Assembly (NCBI RefSeq): GCF_029023725.1
Contig: NZ_CP119075.1
Location: forward strand, 615,501-679,500
Reading direction: 5' to 3'
Length of the DNA stretch: 64,000 bases
Origin: Synoicihabitans lomoniglobus
Lineage (GTDB): Bacteria > Verrucomicrobiota > Verrucomicrobiia > Opitutales > Opitutaceae
The translations under genes were made by a program, and so were the position numbers. The notes beneath the pieces are model-generated. The model saw only the letters and a program-made list of their open reading frames with translations, searched no databases and had not been told where the DNA came from. Below are positions 49,201 to 55,684 of this stretch, one piece after another. Position 1 is the stretch's first letter, and every line of letters begins with the position of its first letter.

Positions 49201-50493
49201 TGTCGGGACGACTATACGATCTCCCTGCCAATCGATCTGTGGTGAGGGGGTGTCGAAGTGAAGATGCGGCGGCAGTGCTTCGTGGTGGAGGGCGAGGATG
49301 GTTTTGATGAATCCGGCCATACCGGCGGCAGATTCGAGGTGACCCAGATTGGTTTTCACCGAACCCAATCGCAGAGGGCATGCGGTGGTGCGGCCGGAGG
49401 CAAATACGCGACCGAGCGCGCCGACTTCGATCGGATCACCCAATGACGTGCCGGTGCCATGGGCTTCAATGTAGTCGATGTCGGATGGCTGCAGTCCGGC
49501 TCGAGTAAGGGCGTCCCGGAGTAGTTGTTCCTGGGCGGGACCGTGCGGAACGGTGAGCCCACTGCTGGGGCCGTCCTGATTGATCGCTGATCCGCGCACG
49601 ACGGCGAGGATGGCGTCACCGTCTCGTTCGGCGTCGCTCAGTCGTTTCAAGACGACGGCTCCGCAACCTTCGCCGCGGACCATGCCATCGGCGGCGGCAT
49701 CGAACGTGCGAGCTCGGCCGGTGGGTGAAAGCACTTGCCCGCGCGACAGCGCGATATGACCCCAAGGTGAAAGCAAGGCGTTAACCCCGGCGGCGACCGC
49801 GCTATCGCATTCCCGGGTGCGCAGGCTGTGGCAGGCGAGATGAAGGGCGGTGAGGGATGACGAGCAAGCCGTGTCGACCGCGAGGGTGGGGCCGTGCAGG
49901 CCACAGACAAAGGCGATGCGTCCGGCGGCCGTGTTGAGGGCGTTGCCGGTAAGATGGTAGGTATCGAGCGCAGCATCGCCATCGGCGTTGTGCTGGAGTG
50001 AACCGTATTCCGTGCTGGTAATGCCGAGGAAGACACCGGTGTTGCGACGAGCTCTGCGGTCCGGGGACTGTCCCGCGGCGGTCAGTGCCTCGTGGGTGAC
50101 CTCGAGCAACAGTCGATGTTGTGGATCCATTCGAGCGGCTTCGCGGGGGGAAATGCCGAAAAACACGGGATCAAATTGCTCCAGATCAGTCAGGAAGCCG
50201 CCATGGCGGGAAACGGAACGAGCCGGGATATCCGAGGATGCGGCGCGAAACGCCTCCGCATCCCAACGGTGGGTCGGAACTGTCGTGACCGCGTCACGTC
50301 CTTCGCGCAGCAGTTCCCAAAATGCGGCCGGAGAATCTGCCCCCCCGGGAAACCGACAGCCGATTCCCACTACGGCAATTGGTTCGTGGATCGACCGGCG
50401 CTGAGCTTCCAAACGCGCCTCCAAGGTCTCAATCGCCTGCAACGCACGGCGAAGCGGACTGGCGGAAGAGCTGGAGGATGAAGGGGGGGGCAT
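43282..50493 (-). CDS. Hybrid PKS-NRPS, KS-DH-KR-ACP-C-A(Ser)-PCP, AT-less
   Basis: A 2403-residue hybrid. Residues 12-36 form a coiled-coil-like docking helix. KS spans 36-465 (Cys210 in DTACSSSL, His345, His385). There is no AT: only about 50 residues separate KS from DH (about 515-770; His533 in HxxxGxxxxP, Asp691 in HPALIDACFQ). KR spans 780-1150 (GGLGGLG, Tyr1114, Asn1118; IAD in place of LDD). ACP has Ser1264 in GLDSL. C spans 1315-1760 (HHIVTDAW). A spans 1775-2270, with pocket D-V-W-H-I-S-L-V-D, which fits serine. PCP has Ser2328. The tail (PLRDQRARRRAARALE) is strongly basic and precedes a KS protein. The module should form an alpha,beta-unsaturated acyl chain and couple it to Ser, provided malonate is supplied in trans or by a neighbouring AT. 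It has its own upstream gap of 125 bases, the only one in the window. Confidence 0.95.
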   Translation of the reverse strand: MPPPSSSSSSASPLRRALQAIETLEARLEAQRRSIHEPIAVVGIGCRFPGGADSPAAFWELLREGRDAVTTVPTHRWDAEAFRAASSDIPARSVSRHGGFLTDLEQFDPVFFGISPREAARMDPQHRLLLEVTHEALTAAGQSPDRRARRNTGVFLGITSTEYGSLQHNADGDAALDTYHLTGNALNTAAGRIAFVCGLHGPTLAVDTACSSSLTALHLACHSLRTRECDSAVAAGVNALLSPWGHIALSRGQVLSPTGRARTFDAAADGMVRGEGCGAVVLKRLSDAERDGDAILAVVRGSAINQDGPSSGLTVPHGPAQEQLLRDALTRAGLQPSDIDYIEAHGTGTSLGDPIEVGALGRVFASGRTTACPLRLGSVKTNLGHLESAAGMAGFIKTILALHHEALPPHLHFDTPSPQIDWQGDRIVVPTKLTPWPRHDRPRRAGLSAFGFSGTNVHVVIEEGPRAPADPDRGLHGGDPGYQRQYFPLPVPCEPEELVPEDFPLRRIEVPGTDDAHWELALTTQSPAWLQDHKVFGNVVFPAAAWLELARRIGAASGKPGLRDGHLSRALMIPARTRWILQGVLRPDGAVEIFARVGSRGPWTSHFTGRVTHEPDATGDEPMPARPPATGDLSADFYADYRARGLDYGPCFQGVRALWPAVGEVVAVVQLPGALHHGAAAADSLHPALIDACFQAAGKSFGQEDSSEEVYLPVSIASWQIVSDAIEGHAELTLHASSQVDADGANVSFTLHDAHNRLVAKLTGMRLQRASAQVLRQQSEPVVPLDWIYTIEAIPAPLDAETPTTKLSGNWLLVAPESVSTDALVAAFEQAGADLTAATAYSPGNWAGVVVQAEASDTPDTAKTVGPTLTTLQALSTTTTPVWILTGDPAVHPAAAAVWGLARVAQSELAPLPVRLIGAEAFSPSRLIAELGAAGRENQILHRATGRYVPRLQPWRDNGNGGDSFALSPDRTYLITGGLGGLGRLAAAWLIHHGARHLALVGRRSPSADAAAEIEQWRKDGITVFTPSLDLCLPNDVAQLATITPTIGGVIHAAGTIADASIASQSPESFRSVAAAKTVAASLLAPALSAAELEFWITFSSSAAVLGTPGQANYAAANAWLDAFKPPARRHLVVAWGPWSVGLGAAVGDRYAARGICNIEPRQGFALLERLITSHTSTATVLPINWTRFFGQLPSGAAIPLLDNLRPASAAAHVPVATSAKLTDPAEIRAQLPTLLRREVARILRVDPDRLADDRALTLQGLDSLMAVELRHAVQQGTGIDVAAVVFLDDTPLGKLAAILAQRIEATSTDAARVPEHPALSQGQSALWFLHQTDPASAAYNTAFALRLRGAVQAPRLQQIFTQLLRRHPQLRARFPRREGVPTVESAPVATPAFELIDADGWTADQLTQAVASDYNRPFDLAQDTLLRVSVYLNSGDNEAVLLCTIHHIVTDAWTNWLLLDEFTRLYAEASHGTPAELAPLTTTYGDFVAWQNDYLDGAEGAAAWAFWERTLAGPLPVLALPTDHVRPAVLTPRGASVPLALPTSLFDRLQALAQSQGTTAFNLLLTAWQVWLHRHTGQDDIIVGSPTAGRSQPGFTRVAGYFVNPVPFRTTLRPEQTFLDLLAATRRTSLAALAHADFPLPLLVEKLKLSRDPRRPALFQNLFVFQKPQERADITTSGEVPCGDLTIAEFPLAQMEGQFELTLEVFAGGGGSLKYNTALFTAETATRFATRFRTLLEAIVTRPETTIDQLEMLDAAERTLVTETWNHTAPEFSCEHTLAELLLAQAERTPNAPALTFGDTTLSYRELHAQAGRLAHALQTAGVRPDGLVGVCAERSVELVVALLGTVLAGGAYVPLDPSYPEERLAFMHADSGVQLVLTTNALADAWTARGAQVLVLDQSTADSAAKSSGPALPSDLTPDRAAYLIYTSGSTGRPKGALNTHRAIVNRLRWMQAEYPLGHDDVVMQKTPFSFDVSVWEFFWPLLTGARLVVARPGGHQDPAYLVDLIRRERVTTLHFVPSMLQLFTEASGIEDCASLRRVICSGEAMPADLPPRFFARHSSAELHNLYGPTEAAVDVTYWACHRDAVPGPVPIGRPVARTQVYVLDSCGAPVPIGVAGELHLGGVQLMRGYHNRPDLNAEKLIPNPFSTSAQARLYRTGDLVRWRSDGALDYLGRIDGQVKLRGFRIELGEIESVLTAQTTIREAAVILREDQPGDPRLTAYVVATDSAHPPEVNELRRALREKLPDYMVPAAFVVLPRLPLSPNGKLDRRALPASTPEFAAPISRRGDQGGPASPSEQRLAAHWRELLGHDRFGPEDNFFDLGGHSLHLGRLHARLQSEGTPDLQLVELFQYSTIRSLAQRLDALTGDSSPPEPANSRLSAPRRDPLRDQRARRRAARALE

Positions 50494-50618
50494 CGAGGAA
50501 GCGGCTACCGTAATTGAGGCAAACGCCTAACATGCCATCGATCCGTCAAAGGCCTGCAAATGGTTTTTTACAACTATGTAACCATTACGCGACCAATAGA
50601 AACTCGAGCGATAGCGTT
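50494..50618 (-). promoter_or_regulatory. Only sizeable intergenic gap; possible internal promoter region
   Basis: These 125 bases separate the phosphopantetheinyl transferase stop from the ATG of the Ser-loading hybrid PKS-NRPS. They are visibly richer in A+T than the flanking genes and contain a short palindrome (TTACA-4-TGTAA) and several T/A runs. I could not find a convincing -35/-10 pair, and there is no good Shine-Dalgarno directly before the ATG. A TTGACG lies about 65 bases upstream of the ATG but without a matching -10. A promoter is plausible because all other junctions overlap or nearly touch. No terminator-like hairpin with a T-run is evident. Confidence 0.35.
50568..50581. repeat. 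Short inverted repeat, possible operator
   Basis: TTACA followed by a four-base loop and TGTAA gives a perfect five-base-arm dyad in the sole intergenic gap of the operon, flanked by GG/CC pairs further out with a bulge. It could be a binding site for a dimeric regulator, or chance in an A+T-rich stretch. Confidence 0.3.
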
Positions 50619-50635
50619 TTATATTAGCGTTTTAT
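50612..50635. repeat. Near-tandem 11-base direct repeat over the PPTase stop codon
   Basis: The 11-mer tagcgttttat occurs at 50612-50622 and again at 50625-50635, two bases apart. The TAA stop of the phosphopantetheinyl transferase lies in the first copy (plus-strand order). It is probably a local duplication that set the present C-terminus. Confidence 0.8.
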
Positions 50636-51347
50636 GCAGAGTTACCCTCATTGCTTTGGCGCGGGTAACCTCGGCGGACCAAGCCGCGTTGTAGCCGTCG
50701 GGAGCGACGATGGGATGGAGCTGAAATCTGTCGGGTGCGGTGGGGTCGAGTTCGTCTGCGATCAGTCCTCCTGCGCCCGCAGGGCTGAAATCGACGGAGT
50801 AGTTTTCGGAGGCGTGGCCGAGGCCTGCTCCACGTGCCTTGACGTAGGCTTCTTTGCGTGTCCACGCGCGGAAAAATGCGGTCGGAAATTCCGATGGTGC
50901 GAGTGCGGCCCATGCCTGTTTTTCGATTGTGGAAAAAAAACGGGAGACGATGTCGTTGTATTCGACGTCGCGACCGCTCCACTCGAGGTCGACGCCGATC
51001 GGGTAGTCCCGGCTCAGGCCGATCAACGCATACTCGTGCGCGTGCGAAAGGTTGAAGTGCAGCGGCGCGGGAGTGGCGCTCGCGATACTCGGTTTACCGG
51101 CTGGGCCTTTGGTGAATCGCAAGGACGGGGGGGCGACCTCCAGGACCCGCGCCAGCACACGTCTCAACGCGGCATGGGCGAAGATAAAACGAAAGCGATC
51201 GCGATCAAAATGAAAGCGCGCGGCCTGCGTCTGCTCTGCTTCGTCGAGCAAGGCATGGGCGATGGCGCGTTGCTCCGCCGAACCCTGCAGCGAAACGAAC
51301 CACAAATGAACTTCGTCGGAGGCCAACACGATGCGGGGTGGGGTCAC
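50619..51347 (-). CDS. 4'-phosphopantetheinyl transferase, Sfp type
   Basis: A 242-residue protein with all the hallmark motifs of Sfp-type phosphopantetheinyl transferases: KGPAGKP (80-86), FNLSH (98-102), GVDLE (118-122, magnesium-binding acidic pair) and FFRAWTRKEAYVKARGAGL (158-176). Its length fits the Sfp/Gsp group. It transfers the phosphopantetheine arm of coenzyme A to the serine of apo carrier proteins, so it should activate the many ACPs and PCPs encoded around it. It is a soluble cytoplasmic enzyme. It starts at a GTG that overlaps the preceding PKS stop (GTGA), which suggests translational coupling. It lies in the middle of the assembly-line operon rather than at an end. A 125-base gap follows it. 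An alternative function is unlikely. Confidence 0.95.
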   Translation of the reverse strand: MTPPRIVLASDEVHLWFVSLQGSAEQRAIAHALLDEAEQTQAARFHFDRDRFRFIFAHAALRRVLARVLEVAPPSLRFTKGPAGKPSIASATPAPLHFNLSHAHEYALIGLSRDYPIGVDLEWSGRDVEYNDIVSRFFSTIEKQAWAALAPSEFPTAFFRAWTRKEAYVKARGAGLGHASENYSVDFSPAGAGGLIADELDPTAPDRFQLHPIVAPDGYNAAWSAEVTRAKAMRVTLHKTLI

Positions 51348-54300
51348 AGTCCGAGTTGCTCGAGCTTGCGTGCCAATTCCGCTTCCGCCGCAGTCTCGTC
51401 ATCGGGGTCGGATTCGGTGGGAACCGCGTCCATGGTTGGCGCGGTTTGAGTTTGGTCGAAGCAGTCCACCAGGTGCCGTGCGAGTCGATCGCAGTCAGGA
51501 TGGTCAAAGATGAGCGTGGCGGCCAGGTCGATGGCGAGATCCGCCGATAGTTGACGTCGCAGTTGCACGGCCATCAGCGAGTCCACGCCGAGGTCCGCGA
51601 ATCCGGTGTGGGGCGGGGTGACTTCCTGGAGCGGCAACTTCAACACCCGCCCGACGAGGGCCTGCACATGAACCACCGCCGCCTCATGGCGTTTAGCAGG
51701 CTCGAGCCCGGCGAGCCGTTCGGCCAACGTGGCGCATTGGTCGGTGTGCGTGGGTGCTTTGGCGAGTGGGCTGCCGGGCAATTTCGCCAGCAAATGCGTG
51801 GCGCCGTGGAGTTCGTAGACCGGGCGAAAGCGTTCCCAATCGATGTCGGCTACGATGATTTGAGCGTGATCTGTTCGTAAGGCGGCACCAAGGGTCGCGA
51901 GGGCGACGGGAGCGCTCAACAATCGCACGCCGATCGATCCCAATTGCGCGGCCACGGCGGCAGTCGCCATCCCCCCTCCGCCCCAGGGACCCCAGTTGAC
52001 CGCCAAGGCGGGTCGTCCGGTTTCACGTCTGCGCAGGGCCAGATCGTCGAGCGCTTGGTTGGCCGCCGCGTAATGGGCCTGACCTTGTGATCCCCAAACG
52101 GAGGCGATGGAAGAAAACAAAACGAACACATCGATCGGTTGCTCCCGGGTAAGCTCATCGAGGAGGCGAGCTCCCGTGACCTTGGCGTCGATGGTTTGCC
52201 GCCAGGTTGCCGGGTCAATGTCACCAAAGAGCTGATACGCGGGGACGCCGGCGACATGGAAAACCCCCCGCAGCGGTTTTTCGAGTCGGGCAAGGGCGGC
52301 GGTCAAAGCCGGACGATCGGTGACATCGGCGGCGAGAGTGAGCACATCGACGCCGACCGCTCGCCAGGCATCGAGTTGCGCTTCGATGGTTTTGGTCGGG
52401 GGGGTTCGCCCGAGTAACGCGAGGGATCGGGCCCCCCGATCAATCAACCAACCGGCGACCTGCTGACCCAAGGCGCCGAGCCCCCCGGTGATCAAATAAG
52501 TGTCCTCCGATCGAGCAGTCCACGTTGCGGGTGCCAGAGTTTCAATCTGCAGTTGCGGTGCCTTTAGGCCCGAGTCGACGAATCGACTTACCGGAGTGGT
52601 GGAGGGCTTCGTCCAGGTCGACCGCACATCGGAGAGTGATGTCGTCGAATCGATGATCACGAGTCCCCGCCATAATTCGCGAAACTCAAGGGCGAGGGCT
52701 TTGGCGGCTCCGACCCAAAGTGAAACCTGCGGAGTCGTTGAAACGACCACAACTTTGACCGGCGTGGCGTTCGTGGCCACCAGATGAGTCTGCAACACCA
52801 AAGGGGAAGCGGAGGCATCATGGCAGACGACAACGGCTTCACTGGTTTTCAACGACTTCACCAAAGCCGGTGCATCTCCGATGATGTGCCAGGTCACAGC
52901 CTCAGGGGGAGGTGTCGGGTCCACATCGATCGGGGTTTCTCGCAAGGTATACGCGGGAGCCAGCGGGGGAGCTTCCTCGCACCAGTAGCGTTGCCGCTCA
53001 AACGGGTAGGTGGGCAGCGCCAACCGCCGACGGATTCGTCCGCGCTGGACAGCGGTCCAATCGATCGCGCTTCCGTTGACCCACGCGTGGGCGGCGGAAG
53101 TGCGTAACGAGGCGGCTTCATTCTCCCCCGGCTTACCGCGGAGACTGGTCAGCCAAACGGGACCGTGGTCGCTCCACGTTTGTTGCCCAAGCGCGCTCAG
53201 CAGCCCGCGGGGACCGACCTCGATGATGATATCGGCCTTCTCCGTGCGCAGGGTTTCGATGGCACTGGTCCACCGGACCGGTCGACGAATTTGGTCGACC
53301 CAATATGCGGTGGTGCTGACCGCACCTTGGTCGGAGGCCCCCGTCACAGATGAGATAAACTGCCGATCGGCGGGTTGAAAAGCGATACGTTCCGCGGCGG
53401 CTTGAAACGCGGAAATCATGGGCTCCATTTCGGCGGAGTGATACCCTTGGCGCACGCCGAGCGGAACCGTGCGGTGACCGGCTTGGGCGAGAGAGGCGGC
53501 GCAGGCGGTCACAGCCTCGCGGGCGCCGGTGAGGACGACTTGCCGAGGGGCATTGAAGGCTCCGATTTCCACGCCCGCCGCTCGGGCCTCGGGTTCCACT
53601 TCGGAGGCGGCGGCGGAAACGGCGACCATGGCACCGGTCTCGCCCAATTCTCCCATGCCGGTGGCGCGGGCGATCAACAACTCCAGCGCGGCATCGAGGG
53701 AGAACACCCCGGCAACGCAGGCGGCGGCATACTCGCCAACGCTGTGTCCGAGCACCATGTCCGGTTCGACCCCCCACGCCTGCCAAGTGCGGGCGAGGGC
53801 GTAGCTCAGGCAGAACAGCGTGACTTGACCATATTCTGTGCGGCTCAGGCGGGAAGGGTCGGCCAAAACAGCTGCGACATCCCAACCGGCACGACGCTCC
53901 ACGATACCCGCCGCCGCGGCGAAAGCTTCGGCAAACGCCGGCACGTGATTGCGCAGTGCTAACCCGATTTCGGGAGCGAGCGACCCTTGCCCGGAGAATA
54001 GAAACGCAATGCGCGGACGGGTTTCGACCGTGCGCACCGTTACGTCTGAAGCGGGCTCTCCTTGGGCCAGAGATCGCAGGTGATTCCTGGCCGCAGGGGC
54101 CGGCACGAGGGCACGATGAGACCAGGCCGCGCGCCCCACCGCGGCCGTGTGGCAAAGGTCGCTCCAGGTCGTGTCGTGAGATTCCAAATACGTGGCCCAA
54201 TCGGCGGCGATTCGAGCGAGAGCGGCGGGGGTGCGGGCGGAAAGCGGCAGCAGGTCGGCGGGCTCGTTGGCCTCGGCCGGATGGGTGGACTCCGGCGATT

Positions 54301-55678
54301 CGCCGAGCACGATATGAGCATTCGTGCCGCCAAAACCGAACGAACTCACCCCGGCCAGGCGGGCTCGGGCAGCGGTGCGGGGCCACGGCCGGGGGGCTGA
54401 AACAATGCGCAGGGGCAGGGCGTTCCAATCGATGCGGGGTGACGCCGGGGCGGCATGCAGATGCGGCGGGACTTCTTCGTGCGCGAGAGCCAGCACGACC
54501 TTGATGATACCGGCGATGCCGGCGGCGGCTTCACTGTGACCGAAATTGGATTTAATCGAACCCACCCACAGCGGTTGGTCGGACGGGCGTTCGGAAAAAA
54601 CGGCGCCCAAGGCGTGGGCCTCGATGGGGTCGCCGAGAGATGTGCCGGTGCCGTGCGCTTCCAAGTAGTCGATGTCATGAGGATTGACCCCCGCTTGTTT
54701 TTGGGCGGCACGAATCACCGCCTGCTGGGCCTGTCCGTTGGGCACGGTCAGTCCGCTCGTGCGTCCATCCTGATTGGTCGCGGAACCTCGAATGACGGCG
54801 AGAACCCGATCTCCGTCCCGGGTGGCGTCGGCCAGGCGTTTGAGCACGATCACCCCACAACCTTCGGCGCGACCGAATCCGTCCGCGGCGGCGCCAAATG
54901 CTTTGCAGCGCCCGTCCGGTGAAAGCATCTGAGCACGGGAATGATTAACCGAAATCGTGGGGCTCAGCAACAGGTTTGCCCCGCCCGTGAGGGCCAGTTC
55001 GCACTCGCCGGTGCGCAGACTTTGGCAGGCCAGATGGGTGGCGACGAGCGAGGAGGAACAGGCGGTGTCGATCGCGACCGCCGGACCATGCAAACCCAGG
55101 GTGTAGGCGATGCGCCCGGCGGCGACACTGTGCGCATTGCCTGAACCCACATAAGGATCGATGGATTCGAGTCCGCGCCCGAAGAGCCGCTGCGCGTAGT
55201 CGGAACTCGCAATGCCGATGAACACGCCCGCCGCGCGACCCGCCAGGCGATCGGGGGCGAGGCCGGCGTGCTCCAGCGCCTCCCATGCGGTTTCGAGCAG
55301 GAGACGATGTTGTGGGTCGAGGTGGGGAGCCTCGGTGGGGGCGAGTCCGAAGTGGCGCGGATCAAAGTGTTCAACGTCGTCGAGAAAACCACCTCGTCGG
55401 GAGACTATTTTACCAGGGGCGGCGGGATCTGGATCATAGAAGGCTTGGGCGTCCCAACGGTTGGCGGGGACGTCTCCGACCGCGTCGACGCCATCATGCA
55501 ACATTTGCCAAAGTTTATCGGGGGTGGTCGCCCCGCCCGGAAAGCGCACCCCCAGACCAACGATCGCAACCGGGCAGGCCGCGTTCGCTTGCTCGGCGGC
55601 GGCGAGACGCGCCTTGAGTTGCCGTATCGCCTCGACGGCACGGCGCAGTTGATCCGAGGAGGAAGAGGAGGCAGCCAT
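51344..55678 (-). CDS. Type I PKS module, KS-AT-KR-ACP
   Basis: A 1444-residue PKS module. Residues 8-32 form a helical docking segment (LRRAVEAIRQLKARL). KS spans 34-460, with Cys207 in DTACSSSL, His342 in EAHGTGT and His381 in SNFGHSEAAAG. AT spans 555-900, with GHSVGE (Ser646). The motif that normally reads HAFH (malonyl) or YASH (methylmalonyl) is QGYH at 744-747, so the extender unit is uncertain. KR spans 925-1240 (GGLGALG at 1065-1071, Tyr1203, Asn1207); with a Trp in SVWGS and no LDD it looks A-type, giving an L-configured hydroxyl. ACP has Ser1367 in GVDSL. The acidic C-terminal helix (ETAAEAELARKLEQLGL) is typical for inter-PKS docking. It starts six bases after the previous stop and overlaps the PPTase start. 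It adds one beta-hydroxy ketide unit. Confidence 0.95.
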   Translation of the reverse strand: MAASSSSSDQLRRAVEAIRQLKARLAAAEQANAACPVAIVGLGVRFPGGATTPDKLWQMLHDGVDAVGDVPANRWDAQAFYDPDPAAPGKIVSRRGGFLDDVEHFDPRHFGLAPTEAPHLDPQHRLLLETAWEALEHAGLAPDRLAGRAAGVFIGIASSDYAQRLFGRGLESIDPYVGSGNAHSVAAGRIAYTLGLHGPAVAIDTACSSSLVATHLACQSLRTGECELALTGGANLLLSPTISVNHSRAQMLSPDGRCKAFGAAADGFGRAEGCGVIVLKRLADATRDGDRVLAVIRGSATNQDGRTSGLTVPNGQAQQAVIRAAQKQAGVNPHDIDYLEAHGTGTSLGDPIEAHALGAVFSERPSDQPLWVGSIKSNFGHSEAAAGIAGIIKVVLALAHEEVPPHLHAAPASPRIDWNALPLRIVSAPRPWPRTAARARLAGVSSFGFGGTNAHIVLGESPESTHPAEANEPADLLPLSARTPAALARIAADWATYLESHDTTWSDLCHTAAVGRAAWSHRALVPAPAARNHLRSLAQGEPASDVTVRTVETRPRIAFLFSGQGSLAPEIGLALRNHVPAFAEAFAAAAGIVERRAGWDVAAVLADPSRLSRTEYGQVTLFCLSYALARTWQAWGVEPDMVLGHSVGEYAAACVAGVFSLDAALELLIARATGMGELGETGAMVAVSAAASEVEPEARAAGVEIGAFNAPRQVVLTGAREAVTACAASLAQAGHRTVPLGVRQGYHSAEMEPMISAFQAAAERIAFQPADRQFISSVTGASDQGAVSTTAYWVDQIRRPVRWTSAIETLRTEKADIIIEVGPRGLLSALGQQTWSDHGPVWLTSLRGKPGENEAASLRTSAAHAWVNGSAIDWTAVQRGRIRRRLALPTYPFERQRYWCEEAPPLAPAYTLRETPIDVDPTPPPEAVTWHIIGDAPALVKSLKTSEAVVVCHDASASPLVLQTHLVATNATPVKVVVVSTTPQVSLWVGAAKALALEFRELWRGLVIIDSTTSLSDVRSTWTKPSTTPVSRFVDSGLKAPQLQIETLAPATWTARSEDTYLITGGLGALGQQVAGWLIDRGARSLALLGRTPPTKTIEAQLDAWRAVGVDVLTLAADVTDRPALTAALARLEKPLRGVFHVAGVPAYQLFGDIDPATWRQTIDAKVTGARLLDELTREQPIDVFVLFSSIASVWGSQGQAHYAAANQALDDLALRRRETGRPALAVNWGPWGGGGMATAAVAAQLGSIGVRLLSAPVALATLGAALRTDHAQIIVADIDWERFRPVYELHGATHLLAKLPGSPLAKAPTHTDQCATLAERLAGLEPAKRHEAAVVHVQALVGRVLKLPLQEVTPPHTGFADLGVDSLMAVQLRRQLSADLAIDLAATLIFDHPDCDRLARHLVDCFDQTQTAPTMDAVPTESDPDDETAAEAELARKLEQLGL

Positions 55679-55684
55679 GTCGGG

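Noticed and set aside
50483..50490. Run of eight G just inside the start of the Ser-loading hybrid
   Set aside because: It encodes PPP directly after the start codon with the frame intact; slippage is possible but unsupported.
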